Positions 1-7,287 of a DNA stretch of 12,305 nucleotides are shown here, piece after piece; the stretch's first letter is position 1, and every line of letters starts with the position of its first letter. The translations under genes were made by a program, and so were the position numbers. The notes under the pieces were generated by a model. That model was not told the DNA's origin, did not search any database, and saw only the letters and a list, made by a program, of their open reading frames with translations. Location: the NCBI GenBank assembly GCA_030643145.1, contig DAOWMJ010000036.1:1-12305 (forward strand), in the 5' to 3' direction. The DNA is from Candidatus Latescibacterota bacterium (GTDB lineage: Bacteria; Krumholzibacteriota; Krumholzibacteriia; Krumholzibacteriales; WJIX01).

Positions 1-248
1 ATCTTGGTTCCTCCGGCGAAATCACCTTTGGCGATACACCCTATAAAACCCGGTATATTTATCTCAACAGGACAATTTTCGACACATCTAGGCTTCTTAC
101 ATTGCAGGCAGCGTTTAGCTTCCTCAATGGCAGTTTTTTCCGAAAAGCCGAGGGCGACTTCTTCGAAATTCTGACTCCTTACTTCAGCCGACTGTTTCGG
201 CATCTCTCTTCTATTAAGATCCAACAGTTTCTTTTTTTTCCCTGTCAT
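1..248 (-). CDS. NfnB/SudA/GltD-like NADP-binding flavoprotein, N-terminal part (cut by the left edge)
   Basis: Only the first 82 codons are in the window. Translated from the ATG at 248, they show a basic start and then the Cys set C47, C50, C55 and C59 (CLQCKKPRC, ENCPV) followed by INIPGFI. This is the hallmark N-terminal Fe-S domain of the glutamate synthase small subunit, NfnB and SudA family. In that family the missing part holds FAD and NADPH sites, and in NfnB this subunit carries the bifurcating FAD. The ATG overlaps the stop of the preceding NfnA-like gene by four bases (ATGA), so translation is probably coupled, with a GAGG site about 9 bases upstream. That neighbour makes an Nfn/Sud role far more likely than a glutamate synthase subunit. 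The family is sure; the exact enzyme is inferred from context. Confidence 0.9.
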   Translation of the reverse strand, partial: MTGKKKKLLDLNRREMPKQSAEVRSQNFEEVALGFSEKTAIEEAKRCLQCKKPRCVENCPVEINIPGFIGCIAKGDFAGGTK

Positions 249-1105
249 GATTTTTTTCCTCTGATCTTTGCAGCGTGATGTTCCTCGCATTTGCTTGTAT
301 TCATGGGAATTGTCTCCTCGCTCATATAACTCTTCCGTCTCTGGAAAAGTTCATCCCAGTCGACCATGTGACCATCGAAATCCGGGCCGTCCACACAAGC
401 GAATTTTGTCTTCGAACCGATAGACACCCTGCAAACGCCGCACATACCGGTGCCATCGATCATGATAGGGTTTAGACTGACAATCGTTTTGATTCCCATC
501 TCTGCTGTAATCTCGGAACTCCGCCGGAGCAGGTAGGTACAGCCGTTCACAATAACCCGGTCGACGGATCGTTCGAGCCCGTTAACGATCTCCGCAGCCC
601 GATTGATATGCCCCTTTAGTCCCTTAGTACCATCGCGCGTTATAAAATAGAGTTCATCGGAAAATTCCCTAAGCTTATCTTCCCAGAAAAGAAGGTAGGA
701 GCTTCTCGACTCAAGAAGGGTTATCACCCTGTTTTTCTTTTTTTTCAGGGCGCGCGCTATGGGGTAGATACTTCCGATCCCATAGCATCCTCCTATCAGC
801 AGGACAGTCCCGAAACGCTCTATCTCAGTCGGGTTCCCCAGGGGACCTACCAGCGTAGGAACCTCCATTCCATCTTCGAGAAGCGACAGTCTATTCGTGG
901 TCTCGCCAACGTTCATAAATACGATTGTGATCGTACCCGCTTCCCTATCCCAGTCGGATACTGACAGTGGTATACGTTCTCCATCTTCTTCAACTCTTAT
1001 AATCACGAATTGCCCCGGTTCAATCTGGTTAGATATCTCAGGAGCTTCAAAGAGCAACTGATGCATATTAGGTACAATCATCCTTGTCTCGATGAGTTTG
1101 AACAT
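245..1105 (-). CDS. NfnA/SudB-like FAD/NAD-binding oxidoreductase subunit with [2Fe-2S]
   Basis: A protein of about 286 residues, the usual length of NfnA (NADH-dependent reduced ferredoxin:NADP oxidoreductase, small subunit) and SudB. Numbered from the GTG at 1108, it has a ferredoxin-reductase-type FAD domain (residues 1-95, ERIPLSVSD near 44-52), an NAD domain with GGCYGIGS (106-113), and a C-terminal [2Fe-2S] site with Asp218, C223, C226 and C238 (DGTGMCGVC, CVDGPDFDGH). An Asp ligand to this cluster is known from Thermotoga NfnA. I choose the ATG at 1105, because AGGAGG at 1111-1116 lies 5 bases from it but only 2 from the GTG. The ATG overlaps the preceding stop (TGATG). NAD is the expected nucleotide, and the NfnB-like partner follows at once. 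Sulfide dehydrogenase and dihydroorotate dehydrogenase electron-transfer subunits are relatives, but the C-terminal motif favours Nfn/Sud. Confidence 0.9.
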   Translation of the reverse strand: MFKLIETRMIVPNMHQLLFEAPEISNQIEPGQFVIIRVEEDGERIPLSVSDWDREAGTITIVFMNVGETTNRLSLLEDGMEVPTLVGPLGNPTEIERFGTVLLIGGCYGIGSIYPIARALKKKKNRVITLLESRSSYLLFWEDKLREFSDELYFITRDGTKGLKGHINRAAEIVNGLERSVDRVIVNGCTYLLRRSSEITAEMGIKTIVSLNPIMIDGTGMCGVCRVSIGSKTKFACVDGPDFDGHMVDWDELFQRRKSYMSEETIPMNTSKCEEHHAAKIRGKKS

Positions 1106-3579
1106 CACTTCCTCCTTATCTTTACTCTTTGAGGATTCATTTCCGCTACCTCTCCCGGCGCCAACGTTACTCTCAGCGTTTCAGGAAGTTGATCTTCGGA
1201 TATCTTGACGGTCCATCTCCAACTGTGTAGCGGTGATGTAACTATCACTTCATCCCCGTTCTTGATCCGAAGTTTTCTGGCATCAACCGGATTGACCTCT
1301 AGACGTCCGCTGCCGAATAGGACAGCTGCTCCCTCAACGGTTTCAGAAATTTCGTTTCCATGATACAGATGTTCCATGGAATAGGCATTAAGGATAAATG
1401 GGTATCTCTTTTTATCGGCACGCGCTATCTTCTTTGTCCTTCCCAGCAGTAAACGTCCCTCTATCGGCAATGCAACAAGATTTTTACTGCTTCGGGCTAC
1501 TCCGGGAACAAAGGTGGAAAGTTCCTTTCTGATCCCTGCCGCGCTGGAAAATCCGAATCCCTTTTTACCCATTTTTCGCGCTATCATACACAGTATATTC
1601 CAATCTGCCTTCGCCTCTCCCGGGGAATCGGCCGCTTTTTTAATCTTCTGAATCCTTCCCTCTCCGCTGATGATCGTCCCGTCGATTTCAGAGAATGCCC
1701 TCGCTGGAAGGACAAGGTCTGCCTTTAAGGTGTCCCGCGGTCCGAATATATTCTGATAGATAAGATGATCAGGCGAGCAATAGCGTTCCAGAGGGAAATC
1801 CCCTACGAGATAAAGCACCTTTATCTTCTTCCAGGCTGCGGATGAACCAAATTGCCATGGATTTTTAAAGGCGGGGACCGGTGCTCCCGACCCCTTTCTT
1901 ACCGCGCTTAAACTCTTCTTGTTCGATGCATTGAGCCCACCGGGCAATATCTCGGAATACACGCCCGCAAGAAGAGTTCCCACGAAATTGCACTGCGGGG
2001 GAAGAGGAGTGATTCCCGCTCCGGTTTTCAATGCCAGATCCTTAATCCTTCCCAGGATTTCAGCACCGCCTTTGAATGTCGGATATTGTGAACCAACAAG
2101 AATCGTAATCTTGTTTGCTTGGCGGAGAAGTCCCGACACATAAGCAATATCTTTGTCATTGGTAGATTTGCCCGTAAATGCGGTACAGAGAGCCTTAAGA
2201 ACCGCAGATTCACCCCCTGCTTCGGGACGTATCCATCTGACCGCAATATTCACGAGATTATGTTCTTCAGAATTGATCGTTACGAGGCGGGCTCCAGCCG
2301 AAATCGCCTTACGCAGTTCAACGCCGATAACAGATCTGCTGAACCTTGTATCGATACCCACCGAAAGCACAAGATCCGATTTCGCGATATCCGATATCGG
2401 TGTACTCAGTTCAAAAAGATCGAGATACGCGTTGAAGGTTTGCCCGTAGAATATCCTGGCTTCAGTGTTAATATTATGAGATCCCATCACGGACCTGGTG
2501 AATTTCTGGGCTATGTAAAGGTCCTCATTTGTACAATCGGATGAAACGATCATGCCAAACTCTTCGGGTTTGCACGATGAGAGTATGCCCGCGGCGATTC
2601 CGATTGCTTCCTTCCAGTTTGTATTAAACCTGTGACCTTCACGGAAAGTAAAAGGTTTTTTTATTCGTTTATGGCTGTTAACCAGCTCTGTCACGCAGAA
2701 TCTGCCCTTTACGCATAACTGCCGATCGCTGACATGTGAATCTCCGGCTGGGAGGGACCCGATTACCTTCTTCCCTTTCACCTGAAGATCGAGCCGGCAT
2801 CCCGTACCGCAGAAAGCGCAAGTGGTTGTAACCGCGTAATCCGCTTTACCTTCCCATTTTCTCGCTTTTTCAGAAAGCGCGCCTGTCGGACAAGTCGAAA
2901 CACAGGCTCCACAGAACTCGCAACCAGCTTCGAGATGCGTCCTTTCGAACGCGGGGCCTATCACCGTATTACGCCCACGCTGTTTGAAAGCGAGGATGTT
3001 AGCCGTACGTACCTCCTGGCACATCCTTATGCATCTTCCGCAAAGTATGCAAAGATTATAATCCCTGTCGTAGAACGGATCGTTCTTTTCTACTTTGAGA
3101 TTCCTGTAGTAGACGGGATATCCGATCTCCTCGACACCGAGATACTCGACGACATCCTGAAGTTCACATTGCTGATCGCTTGGACAATACCGGCACCCCG
3201 TCGTAACACCGACTTTTCTAATTGTAGCCGTCGATTCTTTACATTCCAGTCTCTCATCACATATCAGACAGCTCGATGTATGTTCGCTGAGAATCAGCTG
3301 AAGGATTTCCTTTCTTTCTTCCTGGATCTGCGCGGTATGAGTCATGATCTTCATTCCGTCCGCGACCGGCGTAGTGCAGGAAGTAGGGAAACCCCTCATT
3401 CCTTCTACTTCCACTATGCACATCCTGCAGCCACCGAACGGACTCATCTCCGTATGAGCGCACAACGTCGGGATATACACGCCGCTTTGTTCTGCAGCTT
3501 CGAGTATCGTTGAACCGGTTTCACAACTGTACTTTTTATTATCTATGAATATCGTTAGTTTTCCTTTTCGTTTACTCAT
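1105..3579 (-). CDS. NuoG / formate dehydrogenase alpha-like Fe-S subunit with a degenerate molybdopterin domain
   Basis: An 824-residue protein from the ATG at 3579, which overlaps the NuoF-like stop by 8 bases and follows a GGGG-type site; an in-frame ATG at 3615 would add 12 poorly fitting residues. Domains in order: plant-type [2Fe-2S] (C40, C51, C54, C68); NuoG-type Cys/His region (H100, C104, C107, C113) and a second set (C129, C132, C138 before ELQ); two [4Fe-4S] motifs (C177/180/183/187 and C220/223/226/230); a molybdopterin-oxidoreductase Fe4S4 motif (C254, C257, C261, C289); the large Mo-domain (from about 300); and a C-terminal dinucleotide-binding domain (from about 725). Where formate dehydrogenases read ARLC/U-H, this protein reads ARIFY (374-378), so the Sec/Cys and His are missing. 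It is probably an electron-wiring subunit rather than a formate dehydrogenase. The fold is certain; absence of Mo catalysis is inferred. Confidence 0.88.
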   Translation of the reverse strand: MSKRKGKLTIFIDNKKYSCETGSTILEAAEQSGVYIPTLCAHTEMSPFGGCRMCIVEVEGMRGFPTSCTTPVADGMKIMTHTAQIQEERKEILQLILSEHTSSCLICDERLECKESTATIRKVGVTTGCRYCPSDQQCELQDVVEYLGVEEIGYPVYYRNLKVEKNDPFYDRDYNLCILCGRCIRMCQEVRTANILAFKQRGRNTVIGPAFERTHLEAGCEFCGACVSTCPTGALSEKARKWEGKADYAVTTTCAFCGTGCRLDLQVKGKKVIGSLPAGDSHVSDRQLCVKGRFCVTELVNSHKRIKKPFTFREGHRFNTNWKEAIGIAAGILSSCKPEEFGMIVSSDCTNEDLYIAQKFTRSVMGSHNINTEARIFYGQTFNAYLDLFELSTPISDIAKSDLVLSVGIDTRFSRSVIGVELRKAISAGARLVTINSEEHNLVNIAVRWIRPEAGGESAVLKALCTAFTGKSTNDKDIAYVSGLLRQANKITILVGSQYPTFKGGAEILGRIKDLALKTGAGITPLPPQCNFVGTLLAGVYSEILPGGLNASNKKSLSAVRKGSGAPVPAFKNPWQFGSSAAWKKIKVLYLVGDFPLERYCSPDHLIYQNIFGPRDTLKADLVLPARAFSEIDGTIISGEGRIQKIKKAADSPGEAKADWNILCMIARKMGKKGFGFSSAAGIRKELSTFVPGVARSSKNLVALPIEGRLLLGRTKKIARADKKRYPFILNAYSMEHLYHGNEISETVEGAAVLFGSGRLEVNPVDARKLRIKNGDEVIVTSPLHSWRWTVKISEDQLPETLRVTLAPGEVAEMNPQRVKIRRK
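1111..1116 (-). promoter_or_regulatory. Shine-Dalgarno site AGGAGG that sets the NfnA-like start
   Basis: A consensus AGGAGG lies inside the last codons of the upstream NuoG-like gene. It is 5 bases from the ATG at 1105, a normal spacing, but only 2 bases from the GTG at 1108. This makes the ATG the better start. Because the site is within the previous gene, terminating ribosomes can reinitiate directly. Confidence 0.75.
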
Positions 3580-5467
3580 TTGCGGCACCCCGCTTTGACC
3601 TGATGATGATCGCATCGCCTGCTATCGCGTCGAAACGACAGATCTCGTAGCAGGCCCTGCATTTGATGCATTTTTTTGGATCAAGATTATGAATCTCCGA
3701 CCTCGGCCCCGTGATCGCTCCCGTCGGGCAGACATCCACGCACCTCTGACAGCCCGTGCATTTTCCAGGTACCACCCGGTACTCGATCAGCTCCCTGCAT
3801 ACTGCAGCTTCACAATGTTTATCCTTCACATGCATCATGTACTCTGGACGGAAATACTTAAGGGTTGTGAGAACTGGATTAGGGGCGGTTTGTCCCAGTC
3901 CGCAAAGCGATCCCCTCTTAATCGTCTCCCCCAACGTCTGCAATTTTGTTAGATCCTCCGCCACACCGTCTCCCTTTGTGATTCTTTCGAGTATCTCTAC
4001 AAGATGCCTCGTCCCGATGCGGCAGGGAGCGCATTTCCCGCAACTCTCTTTCTGTGTGAAATTAAGAAAATACCTCGCCAGGTCAACAACGCAAGTATCC
4101 TCGTCCATTACAATGAGTCCACCCGATCCCATAATCGATCCCGCCGCGCCGAGGGATTCATAATCGACGGGAGTATCTAAAAATTCTTCCGAGAGACAGC
4201 CTCCTGAAGGCCCCCCTGTCTGAACAGCTTTAAACGGTTTGACCGTTCCACCACCTATGTCGAATATTATTTTCCTCAGGGACATTCCCAATGGGACCTC
4301 TATGAGTCCCGCTCTCCGAATCTTGCCAACCAGAGAGAAAGTTTTCGTTCCTCTGTTTCCCTCTGTGCCAAATTGTGTGTACCAGGTAGCTCCCTCTCTC
4401 AATATATTTGGGAGTGTGCCAAGAGTCTCTACGTTATTGATGATCGTTGGCATTCCGTGAAGACCCGAGACAGCGGGAAATGGAGGCCGTGACCTTGGCA
4501 TGCCCCTTTTTCCCTCAATCGATCCAATAAGAGCTGTCTCTTCACCACATACAAAAGCCCCGGCACCTTCCTTTATCCTTATGTCGAAATCAAATCCAGA
4601 TCGATGAATATTCTTACCGAGAAAACCGTATTTGCGCATCTGGGTTATAGCCTTTTTGAGTCTCTGGATCGCCAGTGGATACTCTGCCCTTATGTATATA
4701 TATCCTATGCTGGCGCCGATTGCGTATGCGGCGATCAGTAATCCTTCAAGCACTGCGTGTGGATCACCCTCGATCAACGACCTGTTCATGAACGCGCCGG
4801 GATCTCCCTCATCGGCGTTGCATATCATACATTTCTGTTTACCCGGAGATTCCCTGCATATTCTCCATTTCCTGTAGGTCGGAAATCCTGCCCCGCCCCT
4901 TCCCCTGAGACCTGCCTTTTCAATTTCGTTAATCACGCCCTCTGGCCCAAGTCTGAATGCGTTAAAGATAGCATCGTACCCTTCATTGGCAATATAGTGA
5001 TCAATCTCTCCTGGATCGATAAAACCACAGTTCCGCAGCACAATCCTCACCTGGGGTTTCAGCATTGGAAGATCAAAAAAACGTTCTATCCCTTTTGCGT
5101 ACCCTTTCGGGTCATCGCCAAAGTAGCCGATGGCCAGTTTAGGCATAGGATCGTTTTTAAGCAGGTTCGATTCAACAATCCTCCCGGCAAGAGCGGGTAT
5201 CACGTTGGCATAGCTTATCCTCGGCATACCGGGTAACCTGATATCCATCAGGGGCTCCAGGTAGCAAGGTCCGATACAACCAACCTGAATAATCTTTGCT
5301 TTGAGATTGTTATTCGCCAGCGTCTCCCTGATCTGATCCAGTACTTTTGGAGAACCTGCCGCCTTTCCGCATGACGCCATACCAATATATATCACAGGAA
5401 CCTTGCTGTTATTTAGCGCTTCCCATTTTCTTGCTGCTGATTCCTTTATTTTCAAGTAATCATTCAT
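3572..5467 (-). CDS. nuoF: NuoF/HydB-like NADH-binding FMN flavoprotein subunit
   Basis: A 631-residue protein, longer than Complex I NuoF (about 440) and like HydB of multimeric hydrogenases. An N-terminal thioredoxin-like domain (1-100) shows only three Cys in the expected places (C33, C64, C68). The NuoF core follows: GLRGRGGAGFP (186-196), NADEGDPGAF (217-226) for FMN/NADH, GAGAFVCGEETA (301-312), and the N3-type [4Fe-4S] cluster C476, C479, C482 and C522. A C-terminal 2[4Fe-4S] ferredoxin domain (C570/573/576/580 and C600/603/606/610) is typical of soluble bifurcating or formate dehydrogenase flavoproteins. It would oxidise or reduce NAD(H) and pass electrons to the NuoE- and NuoG-like partners. 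The ATG at 5467 overlaps the NuoE-like stop by 8 bases. The role as NADH-reactive subunit is secure; which complex it serves is inferred. Confidence 0.92.
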   Translation of the reverse strand: MNDYLKIKESAARKWEALNNSKVPVIYIGMASCGKAAGSPKVLDQIRETLANNNLKAKIIQVGCIGPCYLEPLMDIRLPGMPRISYANVIPALAGRIVESNLLKNDPMPKLAIGYFGDDPKGYAKGIERFFDLPMLKPQVRIVLRNCGFIDPGEIDHYIANEGYDAIFNAFRLGPEGVINEIEKAGLRGRGGAGFPTYRKWRICRESPGKQKCMICNADEGDPGAFMNRSLIEGDPHAVLEGLLIAAYAIGASIGYIYIRAEYPLAIQRLKKAITQMRKYGFLGKNIHRSGFDFDIRIKEGAGAFVCGEETALIGSIEGKRGMPRSRPPFPAVSGLHGMPTIINNVETLGTLPNILREGATWYTQFGTEGNRGTKTFSLVGKIRRAGLIEVPLGMSLRKIIFDIGGGTVKPFKAVQTGGPSGGCLSEEFLDTPVDYESLGAAGSIMGSGGLIVMDEDTCVVDLARYFLNFTQKESCGKCAPCRIGTRHLVEILERITKGDGVAEDLTKLQTLGETIKRGSLCGLGQTAPNPVLTTLKYFRPEYMMHVKDKHCEAAVCRELIEYRVVPGKCTGCQRCVDVCPTGAITGPRSEIHNLDPKKCIKCRACYEICRFDAIAGDAIIIRSKRGAANE

Positions 5468-5927
5468 ATTTATCCATCGTTTCCTTTAAACGTATCACCG
5501 TCATTCTGCTGTAGATATCATCGTTTATCTGTATCACTGGAGCCAACGCGCAACATCCAAGACACGCAACCTGTTCATAATCGTATCTCATATCCTCGGT
5601 TGTCTGCCCGGGTAAGATACCAAGATCGCGCTCAACCGCTTCGGAGAGTATCTGCCCACCTTGTACGTGACACGCCGTTCCAAGACAAACCTTAATAGAG
5701 TTCCTGCCCGGTTCATTGAATCTGAACTGCGAATAGAACGACGCCACACCGAATATCTGGTTCTCCGAGATTCTCAGGTACCGGGCGGTCTGTCTGACAC
5801 TATCCTCGGAGATAAACCCCAATTTTTTCTGAATCTTCTGCAATATCGGGATAAGATTACCCTCGTCGTCCCTGAATCCGGACAGGATATTGCTGATATC
5901 TTTCTTTTTGGCTCCCCTTTTTCCCAT
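5460..5927 (-). CDS. nuoE: NuoE/HydC-like thioredoxin-fold [2Fe-2S] subunit
   Basis: A 155-residue protein of normal NuoE/HydC length. A helical N-terminal part (about 1-75, with ENQIFGVASFYSQF) leads into a thioredoxin-like [2Fe-2S] domain with ligands C81 and C86 (CLGTAC) and C122 and C126 (CLGCC, then ALAP). It normally pairs with NuoF and lets the flavin subunit exchange electrons with a side cluster. The start at 5927 follows AAAGGTGATC, a good match to the 16S anti-Shine-Dalgarno complement. It lies 62 bases after the [FeFe]-hydrogenase-like gene and overlaps the NuoF-like gene by 8 bases. This is the first gene of the translationally coupled chain that runs to the left edge. Confidence 0.93.
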   Translation of the reverse strand: MGKRGAKKKDISNILSGFRDDEGNLIPILQKIQKKLGFISEDSVRQTARYLRISENQIFGVASFYSQFRFNEPGRNSIKVCLGTACHVQGGQILSEAVERDLGILPGQTTEDMRYDYEQVACLGCCALAPVIQINDDIYSRMTVIRLKETMDKYE

Positions 5928-5989
5928 TCTGGATCACCTTTCTATCTGGTTGCCTTTCATTCCACGAAAGATTGAAGCTGATACCCGTA

Positions 5990-7258
5990 TTAGTCTTTTC
6001 CGGTTTTATGGGCCAAAAATATGCAGTCAGTCAGTTTCGCTTCGTTCCTGACGAAATCCTCAGCAAAGGCTTTGCAGGTCGGGGCACCGCAGCAACCACA
6101 GTCGATCTGAGGTAATTTCAAGTAGACTCTCTCCATTTCCTTCATCCGCTTTATCGATGTGGCCAGGTCACTGTCGAAATACTTGGTCGGGCGTGGCATT
6201 ACAGGGTTCTCTATATTGTAGTAGCCACGCTTAAATTTACTGATTATCTCTTTCTCGTTTAATTCCGGCCGATGCTCATACAAATGTTTCTGCTGATAAC
6301 TATTCGCACGGGCAATATACGGATTTTCTGTAACGTACGGCCCGCCGACACAACCCTGCAAGCAGGTTAATGCCTCCACGAAATCAACATCTCTTAGCCT
6401 TGAATTCTCGATATCGTCGAAAATTTTCATCACATGTTCGACACTGGTAACAACCAACCTGTTATTTACCCTGGTAGACCAGTTCTTTCCGGCAAATGTG
6501 GAGAAGTCTGCGGCGAAGCAGAAATTATCGGGTATAACTGACGGATCAAAGTTCTCCTTAATCGCTATCACATGCGGAAAAATAAGGGAATACGTGTTTT
6601 TTATCGACAGCGCGCCATCGAACCACGACATCAATTTCTCAGCGGGCTGCTTGATCGAAACAATCTTTGCGGGACAGGGAGAAATGTAGAAGACACCTAT
6701 CTCCTCGGGTTTCAAACCGAGTTTGCCTGGAATTGTCTGTCTGATCTCCCTTGCGGTTACTTCTCGTGGAGCATCGAGCGGAAGAACGAGCTCGACCAGA
6801 TCGGGAAACTTCACCTGGAGAAGCCTTACAGTGGCCGGGCAGTGAGAAGATATTATCGGTCTTCGCCCTTCATACTCCTCCATGTATTGCTCCACGGCTA
6901 TCGAAAGCGCGTCCGAGGAAGGAGCAACATCTACAACCATATCAAATCCAATTTCCTTTAGAGCCATATGTATTATATACGGATGTATAGAAGGATCGAA
7001 TTGCGAATAAAGGACGAGAGAAGGGATGGCAATCTTGAACTTGAAATTATTAAAGTCATCGACAAGATCGGTCATTGATTGAATCGCATTCTCCGGGCAG
7101 ACGGAGATGCACGTCCCGCAGTCCACGCACAGCTCAAAGGATATTTTTGCCTTTTTGTCTCTTACCCTTATTGCCTGTGTGGGGCAACTACGCATACAGG
7201 TCATATGGCCCTTGCATATCGATTCCTCAACTCTGTGCGTATGGAAATACTGTGTCAC
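5990..7258 (-). CDS. HydS-like [FeFe]-hydrogenase-domain iron-sulfur protein (putative H2/redox sensor)
   Basis: A 422-residue protein. The N-terminal ferredoxin-like region has C15-xx-H18-xx-C21-xxx-C25-P, with His in place of the second Cys, then a normal motif C44/47/50/54. The H-cluster domain keeps the four cluster cysteines: C140 (SSHCPA), C195 (SPCPAK), C299 and C303 (TCLQGCVGG). The proton-relay Cys of TSCCP is His139, the Glu of MPCxxKxxE is Ser201, and the Met of MPC and of ExMxC are replaced. A C-terminal FeS domain of C-x2-C-x4-C-x16-C form (C387, C390, C395, C412) follows. There is no PAS or kinase domain. These changes suit the sensory (group C/D-like) proteins rather than a fast hydrogenase. 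The start is GTG; an AGGAAAGG site lies an unusually long 14 bases upstream, and no better start was found. It directly follows the DRTGG-ATPase gene. Actual H-cluster assembly is not shown by the sequence. Confidence 0.85.
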   Translation of the reverse strand: MTQYFHTHRVEESICKGHMTCMRSCPTQAIRVRDKKAKISFELCVDCGTCISVCPENAIQSMTDLVDDFNNFKFKIAIPSLVLYSQFDPSIHPYIIHMALKEIGFDMVVDVAPSSDALSIAVEQYMEEYEGRRPIISSHCPATVRLLQVKFPDLVELVLPLDAPREVTAREIRQTIPGKLGLKPEEIGVFYISPCPAKIVSIKQPAEKLMSWFDGALSIKNTYSLIFPHVIAIKENFDPSVIPDNFCFAADFSTFAGKNWSTRVNNRLVVTSVEHVMKIFDDIENSRLRDVDFVEALTCLQGCVGGPYVTENPYIARANSYQQKHLYEHRPELNEKEIISKFKRGYYNIENPVMPRPTKYFDSDLATSIKRMKEMERVYLKLPQIDCGCCGAPTCKAFAEDFVRNEAKLTDCIFLAHKTGKD

Positions 7259-7287
7259 TACTTTATTTGCTGCCTTTCCTAGTGATG

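Noticed and set aside
2935..3513. 192-residue open frame on the plus strand
   Set aside because: It lies fully inside the NuoG-like gene on the other strand, has no ribosome site or recognisable motif, and the minus-strand reading shows conserved Fe-S motifs over the same bases.
1105..3579. Catalytic formate dehydrogenase
   Set aside because: No Cys or Sec at the expected Mo-ligand position and no neighbouring His; no in-frame TGA in the gene that could be Sec.
3580..3615. Upstream ATG extending the NuoG-like protein by 12 residues
   Set aside because: The added residues do not resemble the family start, while the ATG at 3579 sits at the usual distance before the [2Fe-2S] domain and gives an 8-base overlap like the NuoE/NuoF junction.
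5954..5970. Small hairpin CTTTC/GAAAG in the gap before the NuoE-like gene
   Set aside because: Only five base pairs with a 7-base loop, no U-run; too weak to call a terminator or regulatory element.
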